64,000 nt of DNA from Pseudomonas sp. H1h (GCF_000633255.1 NZ_AYMJ01000026.1:62001-126000); one strand, 5' to 3'; shown: positions 52,108 to 61,030, numbered from the stretch's first letter. The notes: generated by a model from the letters alone, not told the origin. Translations and numbers: made by a program.

Positions 52108-52412
52108 GGGGGTGCACCTCATCAGGCATTGATGGTTGTCCGTTTCTGCGAACGGCTTGAGCATTTTTTCGTCGCGGCGCGAGGCCCGTTTGACCGGGAA
52201 AAGGGGGACGCCTGCAACATCGTGTGACAAATGGTAGCAGGCTACACATCGGGGTGAACCGATTCAGCTGAAAAAGCCGCAGTTTTTTTACCCCGCGCTC
52301 AATGAAATCGTGCGGATTCACGATTCTTTGACAAGTGGCTCACAGGGCTTTGACTGGCAGACGTGGAAGCTGCGAGACCTTTCATTGATGAATCCCGATA
52401 CGGTCGACCAGC
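52108..52412. other. Intergenic region between gluconate dehydrogenase and tpbA-like gene
   Basis: The 305-base divergent region has no gene. ATCGTG-CGGATT-CACGAT (52307-52324) is a small palindrome that could be an operator. A T-run follows a weak stem near 52270-52290. Confidence 0.4.
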
Positions 52413-53057
52413 ATGTCCCGAGTGCGCCTGTTTCCTGCTTTGTGTTTGTCGCTTGTTGCCCTGCTGCACTTGATGCCGGCCCAGGCTGACGCCGCCGTGC
52501 CATCGCGTCCCCCTGAGTGGGCGCAACCGGTGGAAGTGCAGTACAACCTGTTCCAGATGTCGCCAACGCTCTACCGCAGTGCCCTGCCGAACAGCGGCGC
52601 GGTGCCATTGCTGAAAAATCTCAAAGTGGCGACGGTGATCAACTTCCTGCCGGAAGCTGACAGCAGCTGGCTGTCCGAGCCGGGCATCAATCAAGTGCAA
52701 CTGCCTTATCGCACCAACCACGTCGATGACGCCGATGTGCTCAAGACCTTGCGCGCAATTCAGAGCGCCGAAGCCAATGGTCCGGTGTTGATGCATTGCA
52801 AGCATGGTTCCGACCGCACTGGCCTGATGGCGGCGATGTACCGGATTGTGGTGCAGGGTTGGAGCAAGGAAGACGCGCTGAATGAAATGACTCAGGGTGG
52901 TTTCGGTGAGAGCGGCCATTTCAAGGATGGTGTGCGCTATGTGATGCAGGCTGACGTCGACAAACTGCGCACCGCCCTGGCCAATGGCGATTGCAGCACC
53001 AGTGCCTTTGCCACCTGCTCGATGAAGAGCTGGTTCCAGTCGGTCAACCTCAAATAA
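52413..53057 (+). CDS. tpbA: TpbA-like periplasmic dual-specificity tyrosine phosphatase
   Basis: This 214-residue protein has a signal peptide (LFPALCLSLVALLHLMPAQA) and the cysteine phosphatase motif HCKHGSDRTGL (HCxxGxxRT) with a general-acid Asp in NHVDDADVL. Flanking sequence (SPTLYRSALPN, LMAAMYRIVVQGW, MTQGGFGE) is close to P. aeruginosa TpbA (PA3885) as I remember it. There TpbA dephosphorylates the cyclase TpbB/YfiN and lowers c-di-GMP and biofilm formation. No tpbB is present nearby. Confidence 0.85.
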   Translation: MSRVRLFPALCLSLVALLHLMPAQADAAVPSRPPEWAQPVEVQYNLFQMSPTLYRSALPNSGAVPLLKNLKVATVINFLPEADSSWLSEPGINQVQLPYRTNHVDDADVLKTLRAIQSAEANGPVLMHCKHGSDRTGLMAAMYRIVVQGWSKEDALNEMTQGGFGESGHFKDGVRYVMQADVDKLRTALANGDCSTSAFATCSMKSWFQSVNLK

Positions 53058-53061
53058 GCCA

Positions 53062-53092
53062 TACCCTCCACGGCATTGCACCGTGGAGGGTT
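53062..53092. terminator. Hairpin terminator between tpbA and yheV
   Basis: ACCCTCCACGG and CCGTGGAGGGT form a perfect 11-bp stem around CATTGCA. T-tracts are short, but the convergent position supports a shared terminator. Confidence 0.7.
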
Positions 53093-53102
53093 ATTCGCCG
53101 GC

Positions 53103-53387
53103 TCAGTCTTCGGACTTTTTCTTCAGTTTCGGATTCGGGAAGAACTGTACGGCCTGGACGGTCTTGTCCGGCGCCGGCTTGAGCGCGCTGGTATTGACCC
53201 GCGTGCCCAGTTCCCTGGGAACCGATAACCCCTGCTCGTTGAGCGTATCCGAGTAACCGCAGGCCACACATTCGCGGTGCGGCACGCTGTCCTCGTTCCA
53301 CATCATCAGTTTGTCCGGCTCGCTGCACGCCGGGCAGACGGCCCCGGCGATAAAGCGTTTCTTGGTAATCACAGGCCCCTCACTCAT
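53103..53387 (-). CDS. yheV: YheV-family putative zinc ribbon protein
   Basis: The 94-residue protein has a single zinc ribbon built from VCPACSEPDKLMMW and ECVACGYSD (two CxxC pairs, residues about 18-43) followed by a low-complexity basic tail. YheV is a small conserved gammaproteobacterial protein encoded next to prlC; its function is unknown. Its ATG overlaps the prlC stop. Confidence 0.9.
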   Translation of the reverse strand: MSEGPVITKKRFIAGAVCPACSEPDKLMMWNEDSVPHRECVACGYSDTLNEQGLSVPRELGTRVNTSALKPAPDKTVQAVQFFPNPKLKKKSED

Positions 53388-55435
53388 GCTGCCGCGTCCT
53401 CACTCAGGCCGCTGTGGCGCAAGAGTGCGTCAATCGATGGCTCGCGGCCACGGAAGTCGACGAACAGCACCATCGGCGCCTGCGAACCGCCACGCGCCAG
53501 AATCGCTTCGCGGAAGGCGCGACCGGTCTCGGCGTTGAGCACGCCGTCTTCTTCGAACTTCGAGAAGGCATCGGCCGACAGCACTTCCGCCCACTTGTAG
53601 CTGTAGTAACCCGCTGCGTAACCGCCGGCAAAGATGTGCGCAAAGCTGTTGGGGAAGCGGTTGTACGCCGGTGGACGCATCACCGACACCTCGTCCCGCA
53701 CGCCTTCCAGCACCTGGGCAACGCTGCGACCGTCGCCGTGGGTGGCGTGCAGCTCGAAGTCGAACAACGAGAATTCCAGCTGGCGGACCATCATCAGCCC
53801 GGACTGGAAGTTCTTCGCCGCGAGCATTTTTTCCAGCAGGTCCTGCGGCAGTGGCTCGCCGGTTTCGTAGTGAGCGGAAATCAGCGCGAGGCCTTCCGGC
53901 TCCCAGCACCAGTTTTCCATGAACTGGCTTGGCAACTCGACCGCATCCCAGGCCACGCCATTGATCCCCGACACACCCGCGTGATCAACGCGGGTCAGCA
54001 GGTGATGCAGGCCATGACCGAATTCGTGGAACAGGGTGGTCACTTCATCGTGGGTCAGCAGCGCAGGCTTGCCGCTGTCGGCCGGGGTGAAGTTGCACAC
54101 CAGGTTGGCCACCGGGCTTTGCAGCACGCCGTCGACGGTGCGACGACGATCGCGGGCGCCGTCCATCCAGGCACCGCCACGCTTGTTGGCGCGGGCGTAG
54201 AGGTCGAAGAAGAAGCGGCCGACGTGCTGGCCGTTTTCCTTGATCTCGAACAGGCGCACGTCCGGGTGCCAGGTATCGAAGCCTTTCAGTTCGGCGATTT
54301 CGATGCCGTAAAGACGCTGGACGATGGCGAACAGACCGCCGAGGACTTTATCGATCGGGAAGTAGGCGCGCAGGGTTTCCTGAGCGACGCTGTAACGCTG
54401 CTCGCGGAGTTTTTCCCCGTAGAAACCGCTGTCCCAGCTTTGCAGATCAGCGCAACCCTGCTCGGCGGCGTAGGCACGCAGCTGTTGCAGGTCCTGCGCG
54501 GCGAACGGCTTGCTGCGCTTGGCGAGGTCGCGCAGGAAACTCAGTACCTGATCGCTGGACTCGGCCATTTTGGTCGCCAGGCTCAGTTCGGAGAAGCTGG
54601 CGAAGCCCAGCAGTTTTGCCAGCTCCTGGCGCAGGTCGAGGATCTCTTCCATCACCGGGCCGTTGTCGTTCTGGCCGGCGTTCGGGCCCTGGTCCGAGGC
54701 GCGGGTGCAGTAGGCCGCGTAGACTTCTTCGCGCAGCGCGCGGTCCTGGGCGTAGGTCATCACCGCGTAGTAGCTCGGGAATTCCAGGGTGATCAGCCAG
54801 CCGTCGAGGCCTTTGGCCTGTGCGGCGGCGGCCATTTGTGCCTTGGCCGAATCGGTCAGGCCGGCGAGGGCGGCTTCGTCGCTGACGTGCTTGGTCCAGG
54901 CTTGGGTGGCGTCGAGCAATTGATTGGAGAAGCGGCTGCCCAGTTCGGACAGTTTGCTCTGCACTTCGGCGTAGCGCTTTTGTTCGGCTTCCGGCAGGTC
55001 GATACCCGACAGACGGAAGTCACGCAGGGCGTGTTCCAGAATAGTCTTTTGCGCCACGTCGAAGCCGGCGGCTTGCGGGCTATTGGCCAGGGCTTCATAG
55101 GCCTGGAACAGTTCGCGGTTCTGGCCCATTTCGGTGGAGTAGGCGCTCAGGGCCGGCAGGCACGACTCGTAGGCTTCGCGCAGCTCGGCACTGTTGCACA
55201 CGGCGTTGAGGTGGCTGACCGGGCTCCAGGCGGCGCCGAGGCGATCATTGAGCTCGTCCATGGCCAACACCAGGCCGGCCCAGGTCGGGTTCTGAACCTG
55301 GGTCTTGAGGATTTCGGCGATGGCGGCGCGGTTGTCGGCCAGGATCGTTTCAATGGCTGGCAGGACGTGTTCGGCACGGATCGTGGAGAACGGCGGCAGG
55401 TCGTAGGACTGCAGAAGAGGGTTGTTCACGCTCAC
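53384..55435 (-). CDS. prlC: Oligopeptidase A (M3 metallopeptidase)
   Basis: GTG 55435 (encoding MSVNNPLLQSYDLPPF) is chosen since AAGG lies 8 bases upstream and the length, 683 residues, matches E. coli PrlC (680); an upstream frame to 55462 is less likely. The zinc-binding motif is HEFGH in TLFHEFGHGLHHLL with the third ligand Glu in the downstream helix. It degrades short cytoplasmic peptides, including signal-peptide fragments. Confidence 0.94.
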   Translation of the reverse strand: MSVNNPLLQSYDLPPFSTIRAEHVLPAIETILADNRAAIAEILKTQVQNPTWAGLVLAMDELNDRLGAAWSPVSHLNAVCNSAELREAYESCLPALSAYSTEMGQNRELFQAYEALANSPQAAGFDVAQKTILEHALRDFRLSGIDLPEAEQKRYAEVQSKLSELGSRFSNQLLDATQAWTKHVSDEAALAGLTDSAKAQMAAAAQAKGLDGWLITLEFPSYYAVMTYAQDRALREEVYAAYCTRASDQGPNAGQNDNGPVMEEILDLRQELAKLLGFASFSELSLATKMAESSDQVLSFLRDLAKRSKPFAAQDLQQLRAYAAEQGCADLQSWDSGFYGEKLREQRYSVAQETLRAYFPIDKVLGGLFAIVQRLYGIEIAELKGFDTWHPDVRLFEIKENGQHVGRFFFDLYARANKRGGAWMDGARDRRRTVDGVLQSPVANLVCNFTPADSGKPALLTHDEVTTLFHEFGHGLHHLLTRVDHAGVSGINGVAWDAVELPSQFMENWCWEPEGLALISAHYETGEPLPQDLLEKMLAAKNFQSGLMMVRQLEFSLFDFELHATHGDGRSVAQVLEGVRDEVSVMRPPAYNRFPNSFAHIFAGGYAAGYYSYKWAEVLSADAFSKFEEDGVLNAETGRAFREAILARGGSQAPMVLFVDFRGREPSIDALLRHSGLSEDAAA

Positions 55436-55524
55436 GGTTGGCACCTTGGCTGGAAGAAACATGCGCCCATCTTAATTACAATCGACACTCACCGCAGCTA
55501 TCGGCGACAGAGAGAGAAATTATC

Positions 55525-56070
55525 GTGCCCCTTCGCAAGTACCAGAATCACACCCCTCGCTTGAGCAAAGGCGCGTTTGTCGACGCCTCGGCGGTGGTGA
55601 TCGGCGACGTCGAAATCGGCGATGACAGCTCCGTCTGGCCGCTGACCGTGATCCGCGGCGACATGCACCGCATCCGCATCGGCGCGCGCACCAGCGTGCA
55701 GGATGGCTGCGTGTTGCACATCACCCACGCCGGTCCGTTCAACCCGGACGGCTTCCCGTTGCTGATCGGCGATGACGTGACCATCGCCCACAAAGTCATG
55801 CTGCATGGCTGCACTGTCGGCAGCCGCGTGCTGATCGGCATGGGCAGCATCGTCATGGACGGCGCGGTGGTCGAGGATGACGTGATCATCGGCGCCGGCA
55901 GCCTGGTGCCGCCGGGCAAACGCCTGGAAAGCGGCTTCCTGTACGTGGGCAGCCCGGTGAAACAGATCCGCGCGCTGACCGACAAAGAGCGCGCCTTTTT
56001 CACCTACAGCGCGGCGAACTACGTGAAGCTCAAGGACCTGCATCTGGCCGAAGGCTACGACACACTCTGA
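55525..56070 (+). CDS. Gamma-carbonic anhydrase family protein (YrdA-like)
   Basis: GTG 55525 gives 181 residues, the usual YrdA length; upstream frame has no support. It is a left-handed beta-helix of hexapeptide repeats (VVIGDVEIGDDSSVWPLTVIRGD). Zinc-ligand His residues lie in VLHITHAGPF and IAHKVMLHGC. Many YrdA-type proteins lack measurable carbonic anhydrase activity, so the function is not certain. It is divergent from prlC and followed by a HAD phosphatase gene 28 bases on. Confidence 0.9.
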   Translation: MPLRKYQNHTPRLSKGAFVDASAVVIGDVEIGDDSSVWPLTVIRGDMHRIRIGARTSVQDGCVLHITHAGPFNPDGFPLLIGDDVTIAHKVMLHGCTVGSRVLIGMGSIVMDGAVVEDDVIIGAGSLVPPGKRLESGFLYVGSPVKQIRALTDKERAFFTYSAANYVKLKDLHLAEGYDTL

Positions 56071-56098
56071 ATTGATTTGCGACTGCCCAGGAATTCCC

Positions 56099-56749
56099 AT
56101 GCATTACCAGACCGTACTGTTCGACCTCGATGGCACCCTGACCGACCCGCGTGAGGGCATCACCCGCTCCATCCAGTTCGCCCTCGGCAAGCTCGGCATC
56201 GATGAGCCGGACCTGACGAAACTCGAGCATTTCATCGGCCCGCCGCTGCTGCAGGCGTTCATGCAGTTCTATGGCTTCGACGAGGCCAAGGCCTGGGACG
56301 CGGTGAACTTCTATCGCGAGCGCTTCAAGGTCACCGGCCTGTACGAGAACCGCGTGTTCGATGGCGTCACGCCATTGCTCGAGACGCTTGGCGGTCAGGG
56401 GCGGCAGCTGTATATCGCCACCTCGAAGCCATGGGAGTTTGCCCGCGAAATTGCCCGGCACTTCGACTTTGCCAAACACTTCAAGGTGATTTACGGCAGT
56501 GAGCTTGACGGTACACGGACCAACAAGGTCGAGCTGATTGCGCACCTGATCGCCGAAGAAGGCCTGGACCCGGCCAACACACTGATGATCGGTGATCGCA
56601 AGCATGACCTGATTGGTGCGCGCAGCAACGGGCTGGATGCGGCGGCGGTGGGTTATGGGTTTGGCAGTTTTGAAGAATTGAATGCCGAAGCGCCGGCTTA
56701 TCACTTTGAAACACTGGCCGAGTTGCATCAGGCGTTTTTGCAGCGCTGA
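56099..56749 (+). CDS. HAD-family hydrolase (phosphoglycolate phosphatase-like)
   Basis: ATG 56099 follows an AGGA ribosome site; 216 residues. HAD motifs are I DLDGTLTD, II TSKP, III Lys in the NKVELI region and IV GDRKHDLIGA. The alpha-helical cap (about 15-85) is the C1 type of Gph-like phosphatases. It should remove phosphate from a small metabolite, but the substrate cannot be named. Confidence 0.88.
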   Translation: MHYQTVLFDLDGTLTDPREGITRSIQFALGKLGIDEPDLTKLEHFIGPPLLQAFMQFYGFDEAKAWDAVNFYRERFKVTGLYENRVFDGVTPLLETLGGQGRQLYIATSKPWEFAREIARHFDFAKHFKVIYGSELDGTRTNKVELIAHLIAEEGLDPANTLMIGDRKHDLIGARSNGLDAAAVGYGFGSFEELNAEAPAYHFETLAELHQAFLQR

Positions 56750-56756
56750 TCAGATG

Positions 56757-56825
56757 GCTATCGCGAGCAGGCTCACTCCTACATTTGGAACGCTTCCCCC
56801 TGCAGGAGTGAGCCTGATCGCGATG
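56757..56825. repeat. REP doublet of a third subfamily, GAGCAGGCTCACTCCT
   Basis: Arms TATCGCGAGCAGGCTCACTC and GAGTGAGCCTGATCGCGATG are an imperfect inverted pair with a 22-base spacer. The core differs by CACTCCT in place of CGCTCCC. Confidence 0.8.
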
Positions 56826-56842
56826 ACGTCCTCCCAATCAAC

Positions 56843-57925
56843 TCAACTGTTTGTATCTGCCAATATTTTCAAAGCCGCCTTACGCTCGGCCGTCGGCAGT
56901 TCACCCAGCTTCTCGACCTGCGCATAAAACCGCACCCAATCCCCTCCAACCTGCCGGAACAACGCCGCAAACGCCGGCACCCACTGGTCATACAGCCCAA
57001 ACGGCAACAACCGTGCATTGTTCAGCGGCATATTCACCCAGGCGTCATAACGCTTGTCCCCGGCCCATTGGCTGTCGCGCATCAATCGATATTCGCGACG
57101 AAACTGCTCGAACGCCGCCGCTTTGCGCTCGCGCATCTGTTCGGTCGGCAGTGGCTGGGCGTAAAGCTTTTCCAGCCGTGAGCGCGTTTCCAGCACCAGC
57201 TCGATGAATTGGTCGCGCTGCTTGAGCCGCGAGTCAGCGTCCGGCGGCAGACCACGAAACGCCCGCCACTGTCGGGTGCCTTCCTGTTCGACAAACGTGG
57301 CGAAGGACTCGTTGAACTCGGTGTCGTCCTTTACATAGAAGCGCTGATGCGCCAGTTCATGAAAGATCAGCGTGGCCAGGCGCTCGTCGCCCCAGCCCAT
57401 CATCGTGTTGATGATCGGGTCATTGAACCAGCCGAGGGTCGAATAGGCCTCGACGCCGCCAATCGACACATCCATGCCTTGCAGACGCTGGATTGCCGCT
57501 TCGCCCCGGGCAGCGCTCTGGCTGTAGTAGCCGCGATAGGCCACGCAGCCGGCAATCGGGAAGCAATGGTTCTGCGGGGTCAGGGAAAACTCCGGCGTGG
57601 CGAACACGTTCCACACCACGTACGGCCGGCCGATGTCGGCGTACAGGCGATAGCTCTGGTTGTCCGGCAGATGCAGTTGTTCGCTGGCGAAGGCGCGGGC
57701 CTTCTGCGACTGGATCAGGTGCGTGCGTAATGTTGCATCGCGGCCGGGGTCGGCGATCACCTTGGCCACCGGCTCGCGCGCCCGCAGCAGCTGCAGCTGA
57801 CCGCTGGCCAACTGGCTGTAATAGCTGACGCTGGAGCAACCGTTGAGCAACAAAAATATCGCACCCGGAAACAAAATCCGAAAAACGCGATCAAGTAACC
57901 CATGGCTTGGAAGCGGCCTGATCAA
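56843..57925 (-). CDS. Predicted aminopeptidase lipoprotein (HExxH zinc protease)
   Basis: No ATG is available; TTG 57925 is chosen as AAAGGA lies 9 bases upstream, giving 360 residues (TTG 57874 is another option). A lipobox LLNGCSS ends the signal region. The zinc motif HELAH in LIFHELAHQRFYVKDDTEFNESFA is intact, as is GGVEAYSTLGWFNDPIINTM. This is the conserved aminopeptidase family PF10023. It probably faces the periplasm. It is divergent from the 57984 lipoprotein gene. Confidence 0.82.
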   Translation of the reverse strand: MIRPLPSHGLLDRVFRILFPGAIFLLLNGCSSVSYYSQLASGQLQLLRAREPVAKVIADPGRDATLRTHLIQSQKARAFASEQLHLPDNQSYRLYADIGRPYVVWNVFATPEFSLTPQNHCFPIAGCVAYRGYYSQSAARGEAAIQRLQGMDVSIGGVEAYSTLGWFNDPIINTMMGWGDERLATLIFHELAHQRFYVKDDTEFNESFATFVEQEGTRQWRAFRGLPPDADSRLKQRDQFIELVLETRSRLEKLYAQPLPTEQMRERKAAAFEQFRREYRLMRDSQWAGDKRYDAWVNMPLNNARLLPFGLYDQWVPAFAALFRQVGGDWVRFYAQVEKLGELPTAERKAALKILADTNS

Positions 57926-57983
57926 AATAAAAATCCTTTGGAAAGTCTGCCCGCAAGACTATCCCGCCATTTGGAGCTTCGCT

Positions 57984-58406
57984 ATGCGCATGTTGTTGCT
58001 GACAGGAGGCCTGCTGACGCTGGCCGGCTGTGCCGGATTCGGAATGCCCGACCCTGACCCCTCGCAAGCCTGGATCGATCTCGATGCCCGGCAGCAGGAC
58101 ACGGCGCTGCAAGCGCTGCAGGTCGATAGCCGGACCACGGCCGACAAACGTTATTTCGAGGTGCAGCCCGGCAGCCATGAGCTGAAGGTGCGTTATCAGT
58201 TTGCGGTCGAAGCCACCAACATCGGCCCGGATGCCGAGCCGCTGTGGCGTGACTGCCAGTTGAATGTGAAATTCAACGATTTCAATGCCGGTCAGCGTTA
58301 TCAGCTGCAGGCCGGCAGCATCGGTTTCCGGCCATGGGCGAAGCTCTACGACGAGCAACGCAAGGTGGTTGGCCAAGGCACACCGGCAGGCTGTCAGCGC
58401 ACTTGA
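57984..58406 (+). CDS. PA0061/PA0062-family lipoprotein, copy 1
   Basis: ATG 57984 follows a TTGGAG site; ATG 57990 is possible. The 140-residue protein has the lipobox LAGCAG. The core has YFEVQPGSHELKVRYQFAV and FNDFNAGQRYQLQAGSIGFRPWAKLYDEQ. Function is unknown. The next gene is a clear paralogue. Confidence 0.85.
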   Translation: MRMLLLTGGLLTLAGCAGFGMPDPDPSQAWIDLDARQQDTALQALQVDSRTTADKRYFEVQPGSHELKVRYQFAVEATNIGPDAEPLWRDCQLNVKFNDFNAGQRYQLQAGSIGFRPWAKLYDEQRKVVGQGTPAGCQRT

Positions 58407-58446
58407 TCGGCGCTATGCTTCAGGTCTGAATCCTTGGACATCCATC

Positions 58447-58866
58447 ATGCGCAAGTTGATGCTGTTGCTCGCGGTCGGCGCTATCGCCGGCTGCCAGACC
58501 CCGCTGCCCCCGGTTGATCCACAAATGGCCTGGGTCGATTTCTCGACCCCGACCCCCGGCGGCAAACTGCTCATGGCCGAGCGCCTGGATAACGTACGCC
58601 TGACGGATGGCAGGTTTTTCCAGGTCACGCCCGGCAGCCATGAGTTGCGGGTGCGTTTCGACTTCGAAGTGTTCGGCGGCGGTGGCAGTCTGATGACCGG
58701 CCCGGTCGAGCGTCTGTGTTACCTGTACATCCGCTACGACCATTTCGAAGCCGGCCAGCGTTATCTGCTGGAAGGGCGTTCGCTGGGGTTCACACCGAGC
58801 GCGCGGCTGTACAACGCCAAACACGAAATCGTCGCCGAGGATCGTGACATGGACTGCCTTAGCTGA
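58447..58866 (+). CDS. PA0061/PA0062-family lipoprotein, copy 2
   Basis: ATG 58447 gives 139 residues with lipobox IAGCQT. It shares with copy 1 the stretches FFQVTPGSHELRVRFDFEV and FEAGQRYLLEGRSLGFTPSARLYN, and the final cysteine region. The pair arose by tandem duplication and lies 40 bases apart in one operon. Confidence 0.85.
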   Translation: MRKLMLLLAVGAIAGCQTPLPPVDPQMAWVDFSTPTPGGKLLMAERLDNVRLTDGRFFQVTPGSHELRVRFDFEVFGGGGSLMTGPVERLCYLYIRYDHFEAGQRYLLEGRSLGFTPSARLYNAKHEIVAEDRDMDCLS

Positions 58867-58872
58867 GGTGAC

Positions 58873-59112
58873 TCAGTTGCTGTTCTTCTGATAGATGATC
58901 GCTTTGGTGCCGTTGTCGCATGTGCCGACGACCATCGCCACGTCGTGTTTATCGGCCTCTTCCTTGCTGACGATTTCCAGCGTGTAGGAGGGCACGGCGT
59001 TGGCCTGGATCTTGACCTCGATCTCGTTCTTCAATTCTTCACAGTCTTTCGGTGCGGCAAGAACCGTTGTGGCCAATGCACTGCAAAGAATCGCCAAGCC
59101 AATACGTTTCAT
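58873..59112 (-). CDS. DUF1161 secreted protein, copy 1
   Basis: The 79-residue protein has a signal peptide (MKRIGLAILCSALATTVLA) and the DUF1161 core DCEELKNEIEVKIQANAVPSY, VVGTCDNGTKAIIY with two conserved cysteines. It is periplasmic and of unknown function. A second copy lies at 61185-61409. Confidence 0.88.
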   Translation of the reverse strand: MKRIGLAILCSALATTVLAAPKDCEELKNEIEVKIQANAVPSYTLEIVSKEEADKHDVAMVVGTCDNGTKAIIYQKNSN

Positions 59113-59244
59113 AGTTGAAGCTCCCTGGTGCAGCGCGCACGGGCGTGCGCTGAAGCTGCTGTCACGTATTCGACCATATTTTTGCAGAGTGGGTTCTGAC
59201 TTCGCTCACATCTTCAGGTTGTGCGGTGCTTTTTTGGATCGCTT

Positions 59245-59320
59245 TCGCGAGCAGGCTCGCTCCCACCTTGGACGTGTTCACAACACACACACACCCTGTG
59301 GGAGCGAGCCTGCTCGCGAA
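59245..59320. repeat. REPIN, GAGCAGGCTCGCTCCCAC class, inverted orientation
   Basis: Arms TCGCGAGCAGGCTCGCTCCC and GGGAGCGAGCCTGCTCGCGA are perfect complements around a spacer of about 30 bases that includes an AC-repeat tract. Confidence 0.88.
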
Positions 59321-59339
59321 TGGTTCAGTCAGCGCCGAC

Positions 59340-59771
59340 TTAGCTGACCAGCGAAGCCTCGAGCGTAATCTTCGCATTCAACACCTTGGACACCGGGCAA
59401 CCTTCCTTGGCCTTTTTGCTCAACTCGTCAAACTGCGCCTGGGTTGCACCCGGGATTTTCGCCTTGAGAATCAGCTTCACCGCAGTGATGGCAAAGCCGC
59501 CGTCCACCTGGTCCAGGGTGACTTCGGCCTGAGTGTCGATGCTCTCGGCCTTAAGGCCTGCATCGCCGAGAATCATCGAAAACGCCATGGAAAAACAGCC
59601 GGCATGGGCGGCGCCGATCAGTTCTTCCGGGTTGGTGCCCTTGCCGCCTTCGAAGCGCGCGTTGAAACCGTAAGGGGCTTCTCTGAGGACGCCGGTTTCG
59701 GTAGAGATCGAGCCGATGCCGGTTTTCAGATCGCCTGCCCAATGCGCGGATGCTTTCTTCACGATAGCCAT
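59340..59771 (-). CDS. osmC: OsmC-family peroxiredoxin
   Basis: ATG 59771 (MAIVKKASAHW) has GAGGAGG upstream; 143 residues, the usual OsmC length. The two redox cysteines are in AAHAGCFSMAFS and KEGCPVSKVL. It reduces organic hydroperoxides in the cytoplasm. It matches PA0059. Confidence 0.93.
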   Translation of the reverse strand: MAIVKKASAHWAGDLKTGIGSISTETGVLREAPYGFNARFEGGKGTNPEELIGAAHAGCFSMAFSMILGDAGLKAESIDTQAEVTLDQVDGGFAITAVKLILKAKIPGATQAQFDELSKKAKEGCPVSKVLNAKITLEASLVS

Positions 59772-59958
59772 GTCTGCCTCCTCAAGATCTGGCGCGGAAC
59801 GCCGCGCCGTCGTGGTTTTTGCTTGCAAGGCTTCTGAGGATAGACGCCGGGTCAAAGTTCAGCTCAGGTGAATCGTTGACTTTTTTAGTAGGATTTTTCG
59901 CTCAGCTATTGAAACTCGGGTATATGCCCTTATTGCACAGAACACGCTTATGAATTCG

Positions 59959-60011
59959 GCAGGTTTTCGTTCGCAAGAAAAAACCTGCAGACCACTCGGA
60001 GACGCAGGTTT
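59959..60011 (+). promoter_or_regulatory. Triple-repeat leader with alternative hairpins before the LLM gene
   Basis: Three 8-9 base segments alternate: GCAGGTTTT (59959-59967), AAAACCTGC (59980-59988) and GCAGGTTT (60004-60011). The middle one can pair with either neighbour. The second hairpin ends directly at the ATG and holds the likely ribosome site (GGAG) in its loop. This resembles a translational switch, or an operator with three half-sites. Confidence 0.6.
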
Positions 60012-61013
60012 ATGAAGCAACTGTCCGACGTAAAGTTTTCCACCCTCGACCTGGTGCCGGTGCGCGAGAACGGCAGCCCGGCGCAATCGCTGCGCAACTC
60101 GCTGGACCTGGCGCAGCATGTCGAGAAATTCGGCTACACCCGCTTCTGGGTCGCCGAGCACCACAACATGGACGGTATCGCCAGCTCTGCCACCTCGGTG
60201 CTGCTGGGCTATCTGGCCGGTGGCACCTCGACGATTCGTGTCGGCTCCGGCGGGGTGATGTTGCCCAACCACGCGCCGCTGGTGATCGCCGAGCAGTTCG
60301 GCACGCTTGAGAGCCTGTATCCGGGGCGCATCGACCTTGGGCTGGGCCGTGCACCGGGTTCCGACCAGATGACCGCCCGCGCCCTGCGTCGCGAACGCTC
60401 CGGCAGTGCCGATGATTTCCCGGAAGACGTCGCCGAACTGGTGCGCTTCCTCGGCCCGCGTACCCCGGATCAACGGGTGATCGCCATGCCCGGCACCGGC
60501 ACCAATGTGCCGATCTGGTTGCTCGGCTCCAGTCTGTTCAGTGCGCAACTGGCCGGTGAGCGCGGTTTGCCTTACGCCTTCGCCTCGCACTTCGCCCCGC
60601 GCTTCATGCATGAGGCGATTCGCGTCTATCGCAACCACTTCAAGCCGTCAGCGGTACTCGACAAGCCGTACGTGATGCTCGGTGTGCCGCTGGTTGCAGC
60701 GGACACCGATGAGCAAGCGGATTACCTGGCGACTTCGGTGTATCAGCGCATTCTCGCGCTGATGCGTGGACAGAGTCTGGTGCAGCGTCCACCGGTGAAA
60801 AGCATGGACGGCCTGTGGCTGCCCCATGAGCGTGAGGCGGTGGGGGACTTCCTCGGCCTGGCGATGGTCGGCAGCCCGCAGAAGATCCGCGCGAAGCTGG
60901 AGGTACTGGTTGAGCAGACCCAGGCTGATGAGCTGATCTTCACCTGTGATCTGTATGAGCATGCCGATCGCCTGCATTCCTATGAGCTGCTGGCGCAGGT
61001 GATGAAGGGCTGA
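60012..61013 (+). CDS. LLM-class flavin-dependent oxidoreductase (MsnO8-like)
   Basis: The 333-residue protein is a luciferase-like TIM-barrel flavoprotein with FSTLDLVPVREN-like start, YTRFWVAEHHNMDGIASSA, GGVMLPNHAPLVIAEQFGTL and LGLGRAPGSDQ. It uses FMNH2 to oxidise an unknown substrate. It carries the alternative hairpin leader and stands alone between osmC and the second DUF1161 gene. Confidence 0.88.
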   Translation: MKQLSDVKFSTLDLVPVRENGSPAQSLRNSLDLAQHVEKFGYTRFWVAEHHNMDGIASSATSVLLGYLAGGTSTIRVGSGGVMLPNHAPLVIAEQFGTLESLYPGRIDLGLGRAPGSDQMTARALRRERSGSADDFPEDVAELVRFLGPRTPDQRVIAMPGTGTNVPIWLLGSSLFSAQLAGERGLPYAFASHFAPRFMHEAIRVYRNHFKPSAVLDKPYVMLGVPLVAADTDEQADYLATSVYQRILALMRGQSLVQRPPVKSMDGLWLPHEREAVGDFLGLAMVGSPQKIRAKLEVLVEQTQADELIFTCDLYEHADRLHSYELLAQVMKG

Positions 61014-61030
61014 GACCGTGCATAAACTCC

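Noticed and set aside
53414..55564. Long plus-strand frame opposite prlC
   Set aside because: Antisense shadow; prlC is certain from its HEFGH motif and length.
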